A DNA stretch of 64,000 bases from Diplonema papillatum (taxonomy: Eukaryota; Euglenozoa; Diplonemea; Diplonemida; Diplonemidae): NCBI GenBank assembly GCA_030068145.1, contig JAPJBO010000169.1, positions 124,001-188,000 on the forward strand, written 5' to 3'. Positions 9,290 through 21,297 of this stretch are shown here, piece by piece (within the stretch, counting starts at the first letter, position 1; the number at the start of each line of letters is the position of its first letter). Under the pieces are notes generated by a model that saw nothing but the letters and a program-made list of their open reading frames with translations, did not search any database and was not told the DNA's origin. A program made the translations under genes and the position numbers.

Positions 9290-11900
9290 AGGTGCTGGTG
9301 TACTATAGCTCAACGTTGCCGGCGATATTCGCGTCAACAGACAGAACGAGGAAGACGTTGCGGCGATGTCGATTTATCGACATAGGCTCTTTGCCTACCC
9401 AGACTATCGCAGGTCACAGTCTAGGAAGTAGTGGTAGTTTTGAACTTGATATGCAGCAACAATCTGTGATGATGGGCTGCGCAAGTAGTGCTAGTCATTG
9501 TCGAACTGCCGAAGCAGCTGGAGACAGCGAGCACGGTGCTTTGCCCTCTTTTCTCCCCCGGCTATCTCGACTTTTCCAATCTCGGTCGCGAAAAGTTTGT
9601 GCTCCGGAGTGAGGGTGGTTGACCATACCCCCACGTCGCCTTATGCACAACACGACTACAATACGAGGATGCAGCCTTGCTTGGGTATGCACTCAGCGCT
9701 CACCTGTGATTATCATAACTAACTGTTGTCCCCACCCAGAATATCACAGTCCAGCATTACTCAGAGGGGCCGTGCTCATTTCGACGGAGGCTAGAGGGAG
9801 AGAATGTGAAAACGGGAAACAATACCCGTCCCGACGGCAGGGAGGACAGTCCACACTCGCAAGTCCGGTCCAACTGGTCGTCCACGAAAGTAACGAACAT
9901 GGCACAGAGGTCAGCGTCCAATGTCCACCACAAGAATCCGCCGTGGTGATACTCGACTTCAAGCAGAAGGGTAAGTATGCCCATTGTACTCGGGGCCCAA
10001 GATTCGACCGCAAAAAAGGAGTCGGGGGTGGTCCAACGAACAGGGAAAACGAGCAGAAAGCACAAAATGGGCACACGTTTCGGACGGACTCAGTTTCCCC
10101 GGCGAGGAGATCCGCGCATTTGGCAAGCATCACATTTTCCATCCGGAGAGAGGATGGCCACCCGCCACCACGCCCCTTCTTGGCCCGAGCACCGACCAGA
10201 CCACTCCGGCACCGGATTTGGCCGTTTCGCGCGTGGGAGTGCACGAACCCTGTGGTCTGGTTGTAAGAGGGGGTGAGAGCTAGGGTACACTTCTTGACAG
10301 ACCCCCCCCTCCCTCTGTTGCCCCCCCGCGCGCCACGTCTGTGCGCCGGTGTCCTGTCGTGTGTTGCGTGGGTACTGGCACCGCGTTCCTCGCTGCCTCC
10401 GAGCGAAGATAGTAGGCTGTGCACGAGCAGCATGCTGTATTCTTCTCTGGTTGGTTTGGTTTTGCCTGTGGCAAATAAATCTTACTGCGTACATGGTTGT
10501 CACTTTCATCCGGATGGGGCTGAATCATTGCCGAATATCTTGTTTTCGGTGGTGCAACTTCGAGTTCGAACACTGCAGCTCGCAGGTGTCTCAGTTGTCT
10601 GAAAGGAGCTGAGGCAGGAGAAACACAGCGCAACAGTACGTGAGATGAGTGCGATGAGCGCGTCAGGTTGGAATCAAGAACGCTGCGCAGACTTACATGC
10701 AGGTAGCGGGTCTGTGACCGCGCCACCATACACTGCCGCCAGCGTACCGCTGTCGACTTGGGTGAGTCGTGCAGTTCGCACACGACCCTGGGCGCGCAAA
10801 ATCGAGCGCAAGCCCGGGGCATTTCGACTTGCGTTGCTAGTGCAACACGAGGAAAATATTATGTGGATGAGTGACTCGATGATATTGAAGCATCGGACCG
10901 AGTCGGAACACTTCTCAGATCATCGAATGAGCAATCACTCCGACGCCTCGAAAGGTGACGGTACAACAACGCGGCTCCTGCTCTGAAGACACCTGAGGAG
11001 AGAAACAGCAATCGACGTATGCCTTCAGAGAGAGGGTGTGTGTTGCTTGAGAAGCGTCACACGGAAACCTGCGGTCAAAAGAGAGCGCAAACAAACGATT
11101 CAAGGTGCAGGGCGGCTAAAATACTGTCTTTTGAGGCGCGGGTGCCTTCGTTGAGTTCTCCGGTTCAGCGTGTCGTCGGTCGGCCGCTCAAGAAAGCGCG
11201 CTTTCACGATTCAAGGTATAGGTCAGAATAGTGCGCCGCGGGATCGGGGACAACGATGACTTCGTTCACGAAGGAGCTGAAGTCGAACAGCATCCGGCCC
11301 ATCTCGGGACTATCCAAGGGCGGCAGTTTGCCGAGCTGCCACATCGTCGGCCTGTGCGTGGGTGGATGGAATAGCTTAAGGTACACGTGCCTCGAGTACG
11401 TTTACACGCCGTGTCGCCGATTGGGCTTTGCGGGCGACTGCGAAGCCAAGCGCGACGTACGCCACGTCAAGAGTACCGCTCGAAGCGATTGCTTAACAAG
11501 CTTCCGAAAGCGAAAACAAAAAATGACCGATGCTGCGAGAGAAGCCAAAGCAATTGCAACGGGCTTTTCTTAGTGCCTGGATGCCCCTCCCCTCACAGCA
11601 CTGCCTACAAACCTTCCCCAGAGAGGTTTGTGCAAAGCCTTTTACCGCATCATTCTCGCCATCACTGATCCGTTGACGCTGTTCGTCCGTTCATTCGTGA
11701 CCCCAACTCCGAGAACAACCCTGTTGTCAACACTTTTTTGATTGGTTTCATTCCTCATAAACAGCCGTTGTTCGGAAGCATGCCTTCAGGACAACAGGAC
11801 ATCATGAACATAATAGCCAAGATGGAATACGGTTTATCTCGGCAGAAAATACAGACAGCTGAGACATACTCCCGCGTCAACCCAACGGAACGGCCGTCTC
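9290..11900. other. No gene recognised; dispersed repeat fragments
   Basis: Several frames of 100-230 codons occur on both strands around 9620-10430 but overlap one another and carry no motif. A segment at 9803-9890 (tgtgaaaacggg...gtccaact) is shared with 23962-24040 and its duplicate near 27610. A minus segment at 11215-11345 (MWQLGKLPPLDSPEMGRML) could be an exon, but no phase-compatible join was found. Confidence 0.4.
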
Positions 11901-11903
11901 TAC

Positions 11904-12075
11904 CTGCCTTGGCAAGCGCCCAGAGCGCTACGTGCCCGTGAAGTGGGCTGACGTCTCGCAAAGACAACGTGCCTGCATCAACGACCATCATCGCAGACTC
12001 GGGGAACGTGTCGGCGACTGCAAAGCACAGCAGGAGAACGGCCACGTCATCCGGTGACATCGTCACAAGCTTCAG
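11904..12075 (-). CDS. Isolated exon of a helical-repeat (OPR-like) protein
   Basis: 172 nt bounded by an acceptor (tgcag|ctgaag) and a donor (gcag|gtagag), encoding about 57 residues. It contains two helical repeats: MSPDDVAVLLLCFAVAD and VSPLHGHVALWALAKAG. The (D/H)-x-A-x-x-L-W-A-L-A-K pattern is that of the octotricopeptide/FASTK-type repeats seen in the gene just upstream on the same strand. It lies beyond that gene's stop (12712), so it is either part of a second gene or an alternative 3' exon. I could not join it in phase to neighbours. Confidence 0.4.
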
Positions 12076-12317
12076 CTGCACTCTGCGTGTGGTGTTGTCG
12101 CTTTATTTCTCCCTGTTTTCTTCGAAAACCGCATCTGCCTTTCGCTCGTGGGCGCAGACCAATTCAAAGTTAGAGCTCATCAGTGGGTCCTTCGGACGGG
12201 CTATGTAACGGTGCTATCAGAACTTTCTGGTTTCAAAGACTTTCGCATCCTTCCTTCGTTCGTCCAAACAAAAAAGGGGGGTCGGGTTTAGGCTGTGGCT
12301 CGTAACCAACCGCCGCG

Positions 12318-12411
12318 GGGGAATTACAAGAACGTGCTTGGAATGGATATGTGCTCGACACCGCACGGTCCCGTCTGCGCCGTAATTCGGTCCTTGAGCT
12401 ACGGACACAAC
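12318..12411 (+). repeat. Dispersed repeat RepA copy
   Basis: Contains aagaacgtgcttggaatgg, then caccgcac..gtc..gtctgcgcc and cggtcctt...acggacac. One of at least eight related copies in the window, all in the same orientation. Confidence 0.6.
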
Positions 12412-12469
12412 CGCCGCGGGGGAGAAAATCTTAGTTTCGTGTTCAGGCGCTACTTGCCTCTCATGTGTT

Positions 12470-12660
12470 TGATGCTAGCATCAAGTCTTCTTCGCGGAAT
12501 GCAGAGTCTTATTTTCTGTTCTTTTCTTTCTTTCGTTGTCGACAACTTCTTTTTTCTCCTTCTTCTTTCGTTACCATGGTTTTTTTGGACTTTCTGGTGC
12601 CGTAGAGTAGTTCTTCTTTCTCTATGCCGCCCACGTCGATGTTCGTTTAGCATTGAGTTC
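12470..12660 (+). repeat. Dispersed repeat shared with 19378-19900
   Basis: tgctagcatcaagtcttcttc, ctttcgttgtcgacaacttct and gcattgagttctttt recur at 19378, about 19438 and 19887 with different spacing. gcattgagttctttt recurs again at 41194. It covers the 3' flank of the helical-repeat gene. Confidence 0.5.
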
Positions 12661-12711
12661 TTTTAAGTACATGAACCACACGGATCAACATGCACTGCCT
12701 TGAAAGTCAGG

Positions 12712-15700
12712 TTATCGGATGACGTCGTCACCTGCCATTGCGTCGTCAAGGTCGAGCATTTGTGGAGCTAGCGGGGTTTGGCTTTCTTGCGATTCCAAAG
12801 ACTGAGTCGGCGAGTACGAGGGCGGGCAGGAGTGCCTGTTTTCCACTTTCGAAGGCATTGGTGTGCCCGTGGTTCCCGGTCGTTTCGGAGAGCTGCTTGC
12901 CCTCGGTACCTTCTTCTTCCTTCGATGCACCCCTGAGTCGGGTGTGGTCGCCTTCGTCTTCTTCCGTTTGCGGCCGGCGATCGGGCCTTCCTTCGGGGTG
13001 CCAAGCACCCTCTTCTTCAGCGCTGGTCGTTCGCTGGTTCCTGGCGTTGGTGGCGGCCTCTTGGTCGCCCGTCCGGTCGTCGCCGTCTCCTTTTTCGTTG
13101 CCGCGAGCGGCGCTCGCGCCGCTCGCTTTCCTAATGGCGTTTCCCGCTGTACACCCACCTGGGTGGGTGAGGAGGGCCTCTTCTTCTTGTTGCGTCCGGG
13201 GTGACTGGACGTTCGGCTTGTTGGACTGGTGGTGGCCGCGGCTGCAACATGCCGCCGGTCGCCTCTGCGTCATCGTTTAGCAGCGGCTGCCGCGGGGGAG
13301 GGGAATATGCAGAGCTCCATACCGGCGGGACACAGCAGCGCACAACGAAACGGCCGCTTCCCTTGAGCGGCCATGGCAGACCCCCCAGAGGAACATGACG
13401 ATGCTGGGAAAGTCGTCGGTGGCGTACAGGTTGCCGGAGACGCTGTGGAGAAGCGGCTTCGAACACGCGAAGAGTCGCTGCGACGCGGCGGCTGCGGTGG
13501 CGAGGGCAGCGAGGCGGCAGGTGTAGGCCGCGGGCTGCTCGTGGATGGCGGCGCTGAGGCCATCGGCGAAGCCGCCGACGGCCGGAGACGAAACCGCGTC
13601 CGAGAAGCAGGCCAGCACGCAGCAGAAGGCGACCACGAGCTCGGGTCCCCCGCGCAGGGCGGCCTCCCACCGCGCGGATGCGCCGTGCAGCAGCGGCGCC
13701 ATGACCCGCCTCCCGTCGCGCGGGAAGAGCTTCGAGAAGCAGAACGCGACCGACACCGCCTGCTCCGGGCCCAGGCGGGATCCCTGCCAGTCCGCAAACC
13801 GTACGAGGGCCGCCGCCATCGTCGCGATGTCTTCCTTCAGGTTCGCGAGCGCCCACACGACCCCTGCGACGGCCCACGCGGGGTCCAGCGCGGGCAGGCT
13901 GCCCCGCTCCACGTCAATCGCCTGCTGGATGGCCTTCGTTGCCGCCGGCAGAATTCCTGTTTCGTTTCGTGGGGTTTGCCAACTATCCAAAAAAAAAAGT
14001 CCTACTTCGTGGTGTTGGCTCGTTCTCTAGTTGGGTGAAAGCCTTAGTAGCTATGTTGGTGGATTGCAAAAACGTGCTTCGAATGGTAGCGTGCTCAACA
14101 CCGCACTGATCTGCACCTCGCTGCGGTCCTTGTGCCACGTTGCGGAACGGTGGTGTGTCTCTGGTTCGTTTATTAGGAATAGGGCCTTCTATTTAATGCG
14201 TAGGCAGGACACTGGCGCTCATGCATGCGGGGGGACGGGGGTGACACGTAAGGAATGGTCCATACCGCGAATCACGTCTGATCTTCGATGCGTGTCGGGA
14301 AGCAGCGACAGGGAGACTAGCAGGATCGCTGTGTCGTCGAGTGACAACAGCTCCTGGAAGTCGCTTTGCAGCCATTCTGTCAGGGTCTCAAAAAGAGGTA
14401 TCTCGAGCACCAACGGCTGAACTTGGGCGAACTGCGACAAGGCCGCCATGAGCCCGACAGCTGCCGTGGAATCGTTCTGTAAAGTTATAGTGTCCATTGC
14501 GGTCCTCATTTTTTTACCGACAACTACAAACCCAGATTTGCCTGGGTTTCGTATGGGCTGCAGCACACATCCCTCTTTCTTCGAGATTCGGATTCTTGTT
14601 GCATCAGTGGTATGGTCCTTTGACAGAGTGAGCCGATGCCTCTCATCTCACCTTTGAAACACGGCTGAGTCACGCATGCTCTTGACAGACGCTAGCGTCC
14701 GACATTTCGCACGCGCGTCGCAGTCGTTGGGTGGTATTGACAAGGGGTTTCATCGGACACTCGGATGAGCTTCGTTACTTCACCGCCGCAGGTTCCTCCC
14801 TGCCCTGGGAGGTCTGCCTTCGGGTTGCTTTTCCGCGTTGGTGCTGTTGCTTCGCTTTTGGACTCCTTCTTCGACTTCGCACGGTTCCAACGTCCTGGTC
14901 TGCCCTCGAGATTCGGATTCTTGTTGCATCAGTGATGAGTTACCAGCATGCTGATGAGTACCACACTTTGAACTTCTGCGCCTGGCGGCCTCCTCGGAGG
15001 GGCAGAAAGTACGCGCTTCTTCAAACGTTTGTGCGTGCCGGTTGATCGGATTCCCACGTCCACGTTGTTTCCTTTTCAGGGTTAGGACTTCCGTTCAACC
15101 CACGCTGTCTACGTTTAGCCTCACAAATGAATTAAAGTACCATTGTTAGCACGAAGAAAAAGCTGCCGGGGAGAGAGGGTGCAAGGGCACACCACAACTC
15201 GTCGTCCTTGCACGCCGTACTTTAGCTGGAGGCACGCGCCGTTTAGCACCTCCTTCGGCGGGATGTGATGTATGCTGGCGTGAACGCAGAGGAAGACGGC
15301 GACGGTTACAGGGTCGATGGCGGTTCTCTCCAGTAGCTCGACGGCTCCAGTCTCGATGCTTCGGACGAGGCCTTGCGACGTGCACGACAACCGGCCCGCG
15401 GAAATGAGGATCAGAGAGTACTCGTGCAGACTGTACTCGAGAACGTTCGCAGCGACGTAATCGAAGGCTGCTTGGATGGGGGGCAGGCTGCGGCCCTTCG
15501 CCAAGTCACGCTTGACGGAGGCGTCTCGGGACACGAGGTACAACAGCACGGCGCGGCTGATCGCGGGTTCTCCCGCGGCCGGCGGGACCAGTAGAAGGGG
15601 ATCCGCCGGCTCATCGGCAAGCCCCCGGGAGAGGGCGGCGAACAGCGCGTACGAGCTGGTGGCGTACCGAGCCACCCCGGACAGCTTCGCGAGGGCGAAG

Positions 15701-18700
15701 ACGAGGTCGTTCGAAGCGCGGGTCTCGAGCGCTATGGCCGTCGAGACGGCTTCGTACACGACGTCCGGCCTGTACCGCACGCTCATCGCGCATTCTACGA
15801 CGACCGCCAGCTCCGCGGGGCTCGCGGCGGTGAGCGCTGGGTTGACCGGGCTGTCGGCCATGGGCTTCGGGACCAGCTTCAGGAGGACCAGCGCCATCAG
15901 CCGCGCGACGGGGCCGACCTGCTTCGGCCGCACAGCCGCGCTCTGCCTGGCGGTGCCGAAGGTGTGGAGACACGCCAGGACGCCGATGAGTCTGCCTGGG
16001 CTGATGTGCTGCAGGGCGTCCTCGGTGCCGCCGGTCTCGAGGGCTGTGATCATCTTCAGGTTCAGTGCCGGTGAGTGTCCCTTCGGGAACGAGCTGAACG
16101 CGCGGATGACGGGCACGACGGTTCTCCCGCTGACGCACGACGCCTGCGCGGAGATGCGGTCCGCCAGGGCGTTCGCCAGCAGGATGCCGAGGTCTTCGAG
16201 CCGCTTGTCCCGCGTCTTGCTCCGGTTGTGGAACCGGCGCAGCAGCTGCGCGGCTGCGACCACCAGCGCTTCGTCGCTGGTCGCGTCGCGCATGTGCAGG
16301 CTCTGCCCGTGGAAGCCGACACTCCGGTCGTCGTCGGCGGCGGCCGCCGCCGCGTGGCGGGGGCCCGCCGGCATCGCCCGCTGCTGCAAGAGCTGTATCA
16401 CCCGCTTGTGGACGAGCTGCAGGTGCTCGATGAGCCTGGGGGCCACGTCGCCCTGCGGGAGCCCCCACGTGGCGTGGGCGAGCCTCGACACGTTGAAGGC
16501 GTCCATTGCATTGATCTTCGGCTGCAGAAGGTGCTGCAATCGGTCTGCGCACCGAGACATGGCGGTGTGGAACGTTGTCTGCGTGACATCCGGCTCTTCG
16601 CCTTCGTTTGAGTGCACGAGAGAAGCGGCATCCTCGTCGCTGAGGTCTGTTTGCCGGGTGTGCTCAACCCAGCGGATGAACAGACTCGAGACGACGGAGA
16701 AATGCTGGATTTGCCACTGCACTTCGCCGTCATTTGCCGGCGGCGTGTAGTCGTCCAGAACGTACTGTGTTGCGAGAGCAACGGCCGCGTTCTTTGCCTG
16801 GTCCAGCAGCTCGGCTGGACTCTCGTCGGGGCCGAGCTCCGTGATCTTCCGGTGGATTCGGAAGATCATCACCTGCAGGCTGTGGACTTCCGAGTTCCGA
16901 GTGCCGCTTTTGGACCGCTTCCGATTCGCGCGGATGCTGGACAGCTTCCTCTGGATCAGAGCTTTGAGATCTGTCTTGCCCTTCTTGTGGCTGTTGCGGG
17001 CCAGGTACTCAGCGATGCGGCACCAACAGTCGTTCCCTGCTTCAATTTTCTTGTACGCTGCTTGGAACACGCCGAAGGGCGACATGTCGTCCAGCGAGGT
17101 GAGCTGCGAAGATTTGTTGGGTCTCGGCGGGTGAGAGAGAGACAGAAAAGTAGAGACCCGAAAACAAGGCTAGCAGCATTGACTCACTGCCGTCGATGGG
17201 TCAACTAACCTTGGGGCAGTCGAAGCCTCGGCAGGTGCACAGTACACATGACTTTCCCACAATGTGGCCAGAATAGCCACAACACTACCCACAAGCTGTT
17301 GTGGGTAGAATAATAATATTCTTCCTTTGTGGCCCAGGGCCACAAAGGGTAAATGGGCCCGTAATACCTTCGGGCCCGAGCAGGGCTGCCTGCTCAGCTC
17401 AATGGGGACGCATGGTGCCGCGCTGTGGTGGGCAAGTCGTCGAGAAAAGAAGGCACACCTTTTCCAGGGCTGCATTTTGCTCCGCCGCGTCGGCATTGCA
17501 ATTGACGAGCAGAGCGGCGTAAGCGAGGGCAATGCTGCTCGGCTGCCCGCCCTTCGACCCTCGGATAGCAATCCGCTTCCCCAGTTCGAGCGTCTTCAAC
17601 CGGATGGCGGCTGCGAGGGAGCTGGACGTGACGGCCGGCATAACAGTGCCCATTTTTTCAACGGCCTTTTCGTATCGCTCGAGAAGCTGTGTGTGGCGGT
17701 GATTTTTTCCCGAGCTGGTTTTTTTTTTTTTTTTTTCGAGATTCACGTGCAGAGTCTGGTGCCATGCATCCGCACCAGAGCGGTGCGGATTTGCCCTGCT
17801 CTTTAACGTACGCTCGGAAGGTGCTTCTAGGGGCTAGCACGAGGCAGTGGAGTTCACAGCTTCACTAAATCTGATGCACCCACGAATGACAATTGGAAAA
17901 TGGCAGACAGCCTTCACGGTGGTTAGTTGAGGAAAGATTAGTATTGTGGTGGATGGAAAGTGACCTCGCCCAAGCTCGTTTTCACTATAAGTCTAGTCAC
18001 TAAATCTGATGCACCCACGAATGACAATTGGAAAATGGCAGACAGCCTTCACGGTGGTTAGTTGAGGAAAGATTAGTATTGTGGTGGATGGAAAGTGACC
18101 TCGCCCAAGCTCGTTTTCACTATAAGTCTAGTCAGTTGGGCAGGGTTTGAGTGCTTTGAAGCGAGCCTTTCCATTGCCGCCCTTGCAGGCCGACAAGTCG
18201 ACACTGGTGAAGGCAACACCCGGTGAGACGACCAGATCCTAAAAGTCGGAGGAGAACAACCCGATTATAACAGGCCATTATTTTTCCGGTTTGGTCGGAG
18301 TGGGACCTTTCACGTTTTTGATCCAAGACTGGCGTCGAATACGCCAAAGACAACGAGAAAGAATCCCGATGGCGTACCTCCTCCGGGGAGTTAGAAGCAG
18401 CGATCAGCTGGAATTGCAAATGCGTTCGTTCGTAGCTTGATGCTTCGGCTAAGATGCGCTCGACGAGAGCGTGCTTCTGCTGCAGAGACAGATTACGAAT
18501 GATGCGTCCGCGCAGTTCGAGTGACAGGATCCAACCGTACTTTTCGGCTTCAGCCATGACAGCCTCCTCGTCGTCGCGGTACTTCATATAGCTATAGAGG
18601 GCCGAATCTGACGGCTGCGTCTTTCGCTCGCAAATCATCTCGAGTGTGCGTGTGATGTCCGCTGCGGCGATCTGATGCGTACAGTGTGTCGTTGCTTGTT

Positions 18701-20455
18701 TTGCTGGTTGGTCTATGGTCCCGATTTTGCACTGACTGATGACTGTGTGCCCTCCCCCACTTAGCACTGACAATCGCTAAACTAACGTTGATGTACGAGT
18801 GTTCGGCCTTCGAACTGGCTGGTGGTACTGGCCACCAGCATGCTCTGCCGAGTTCAAAACGAATATTTCCGGGGCGCAATGATGAACGAAGTACCGGACG
18901 ATCAGCATCAACCGAACGATGATTTCTGAAGCAAAAAAGAAAGCGTATTATTTGCCGTGTTCTTCACGTGTACTTACCCGCCACTCCCTAAAACCCTTTT
19001 CAGTATGTCACCGCTGGGGTGACTAAACTCAAGGTCTCTGGGGTGGAAATATGTAGATCTTGCCCGCAGCAGGGAAATTCTGTGAGCTTGGTTGAGGGGT
19101 GCACTAGGGTTTCACTTCATAGGTTTCGCTATTACGGTGCTCTGTGTCATGGCATCACGTTTGTTCCGCTGGTCTGCTTTTATAAGTCTTGATGAGTACT
19201 CCATGAGGATAGCTACGGACGCCACATGAGCACTTGAGCCTCTGCCAACCCTTGCTCATGTCACCCCCCAGCAGAACCTAGCCAAACAGGGTGACATGTT
19301 CGAGGGAGTGGTAGGTACAGAGTATAAACACCGGAAGATTTTAGGTTTGGGGCTTTGAGCGGGAATCTGCCTCTTCTGCTAGCATCAGATCTTCTTCGAT
19401 GAAATGCAAAGGTTTGCTTTCTGGTGCCATCCTTCTTGTGTTTCGTTGTCGGCAACTTCTCTTGCGCGTTCGTAAGCGTATTTTCACGTCTTCGTTCGTA
19501 GCACTTCTTCGTTGGCCTCATTAAAATTTTCATGTGCGCCGTTGTTCCAGAAATGGAACTTTTACTGGGTACAGTAGACTTGATTCCAGCTCCGGGGTCG
19601 CGCACGTGGATTACGGGACCGCTTCGTCCTGTTTCGTTTTAGAGTAAAAGTTCGCTTGAAATTCCGGGGTTTTAGGGTCTCCGTGTGACCGTTCATGAAT
19701 GGGTTCTCTTAGAGCAAGAAAGGGCTATATGGTTACGGGTTGTTTACTTGGTGCACGCTTTCGTTATGGGTTATGGCTAACCATGTCCGGGACTGCTTGT
19801 GACCGACACCAAGTGTAAATTTGTTGCATCCAATCACATTCCTTCATGGAGTGTAGGCTCTGGGCTCCCCACGTTCTACAAGTTGAGCATTGAGTTCTTT
19901 AAGGTGCAAGTGCCATCAAGGCAGTTGAGCAGGGGTTGCCTTGTAGCCCGTACCGGTCTGTTGTCCGCGTTTTTTTATTTTATTGGGATCTGCTTTGTCG
20001 TCGATGCATTAGGTGTCACTCACCCGTTCTCAGAGAAACGAAGAGAAAAAATCCTGCACCTGCGGCTGTGCCGATACTTGCGCCGTCAGCAGGCTGGACA
20101 GAACGAGCGGTCCAACTGCGGCGTTGGTCTCGCGGCACACGAAAGACACGAGGTCGGTGGCCTGCCGCACGTCCTCCGCGTTCGCCCGGTCGCTGGACCG
20201 GAGGGACCCGAGGCAGACGTGGCGGGTCTTCAAGAAGACGAACGTGTTCACTTCGCTGTCGAACCGGCTCGGCGCGGCCGCGAGCAGCTCCTTGAACAGC
20301 TCTGCCGACCGCTTGCCGCTGCCGGGCACCTCGAGCTCGACGACCCACTCCAGCCTCCCGACGCCCGCCGCCCAGTCCAAGCACCGCTGTTGCGTCACCG
20401 TCCGCCGAATCTCGCCGGCGGGGGGGCACAACAAGCCCGTCACCTTGCGTAGCAT
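12712..20455 (-). CDS. Seven-exon helical-repeat (OPR/FASTK-like) protein, likely organellar
   Basis: Exons (minus): 20455-20060, 18671-18378, 17686-17459, 17103-15193, 14476-14266, 13956-13323, 13264-12712. All joins use AG acceptors and GT donors and preserve phase (0,0,0,0,1,2), giving 4,227 nt and 1,408 residues. The start MLRKVTGLLCPPAGEIRR is basic and amphipathic, like a mitochondrial or plastid presequence. The body is alpha-helical, about 38-residue repeats such as AFNVSRLAHATWGL, LDPAWAVAGVVWALANL and GPELVVAFCCVLACF, as in organelle RNA-binding OPR/FASTK/RAP proteins. I see no terminal RAP domain. The last exon is a basic disordered tail (GRKRKKTK, HRRKKKVPR) ending LDLDDAMAGDDVIR. 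RNA binding in an organelle is inferred from the fold type. The exon 4 donor is one of three neighbouring in-phase GTs. Confidence 0.7.
14059..14139 (+). repeat. Dispersed repeat RepA copy (intronic)
   Basis: ggattgcaaaaacgtgcttc, then gtgctcaacaccgcactgat and cggtcctt. Lies in intron 5 of the helical-repeat gene. Confidence 0.6.
14611..14745 (+). repeat. Dispersed repeat RepD copy 1
   Basis: atggtcctttgacagagtga, then catgctcttgacagacgcta. About 135 bp matched at 54453-54590. The 28 bp just before it (tcgagattcggattcttgtt) recur at 14909. Confidence 0.7.
17863..18132 (+). repeat. 135-bp perfect tandem duplication in an intron
   Basis: cactaaatctgatgcaccca begins at 17863 and again at 17998. 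The two 135-bp units appear identical. They lie in intron 2 of the helical-repeat gene. Confidence 0.95.
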
Positions 20456-21297
20456 TTTCTGTACCCCCTTCCTCCGCACACCCCCCCCACCGGGTCTAGC
20501 TGTCGGCCGCAGACTCGCCAGCCACAGGCATTCTCCCGTGATCCTGTGTCAGTGCAGTCATGTGTTGGTGTCGTCGGGGAACAATTGAGGAAGCGAACGT
20601 GTGTTCACCTCGCTTTCTACTCGGCGCGGCGCTGGACAGTTCCGATAAATCCGATGGGCACTGTAGTAGTAAACTGCGCATTCCTCTAGACTGGGTTCTG
20701 GCTTAGAAGCGCTCAGCCATAATCAACTGGGGCCTCGAGCTCCACGACCCACTCCAGCCTCCTGATGCCCGCCGCCCAGTCCAAGCACCGCTGCTGCGTC
20801 ACCGTCCGCCGCAACTCGCCGGCGGGGAGGCACAACAAGACCGTCGCCTTGCGCAGCATGTTCTGTACCCCCTTCCTCCGCACACCCCCCCCACCGGGTC
20901 TAGCTGTCGGCCGACTTGCCAACCACAGGCATTCTCCCCGTGATCCTGTGTCGGTGCAGTCATTTGTTGGAGCCGTCGGGTAAAACTGAGAAAACAAACG
21001 TGTTCACCTCGCTGTCGCGAGCAGCTGAACAGTTCTGATAAATTCGATGTGCCCTGAGTAAACCACGCATTCCTCTGGACTGGGTTCTGGCTTAGAAGCA
21101 ATCAGCCATAATCAACTGGGGCCTCGAGCTCGACGACCCACTCCAGCCTCCCAACGCCCGCCGCCCAGTCCAAGCACCGCTGCTGCGTCACCGTCCGCCG
21201 CAACTCGCCGGCGGGGAGGCACAACAAGCCCGTCGCATTGCGCAGCATTTTCTGTACCCCCTTACTCCGCACACCTTCCCCACCGGGTCTAGCTGGC
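20327..21297. repeat. 390-bp tandem repeats carrying the 5' end of the helical-repeat gene
   Basis: Units start near 20327, 20717 and 21107; the third is cut at 21278 by the larger duplication. Each holds, on the minus strand, a start-codon context and the first coding part (MLRKVTGLLCPP; MLRKATVLLCLP; MLRNATGLLCLP, then TVTQQRCLDWAAG) plus upstream sequence. Only the unit nearest the gene continues into exon 1; the other two end in a stop after LEAPVDYG. They could act as alternative promoters or 5' ends, or be dead copies. Confidence 0.8.

Noticed and set aside
9619..10433. Overlapping plus and minus ORFs of 215-229 codons
   Set aside because: Neither shows a motif or splice pattern, and both are likely chance openings in GC-rich DNA.
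15476..16750. 424-codon plus-strand ORF opposite exon 4 of the helical-repeat gene
   Set aside because: GC-rich antisense shadow; the minus frame has helical repeats and consistent splice phases.
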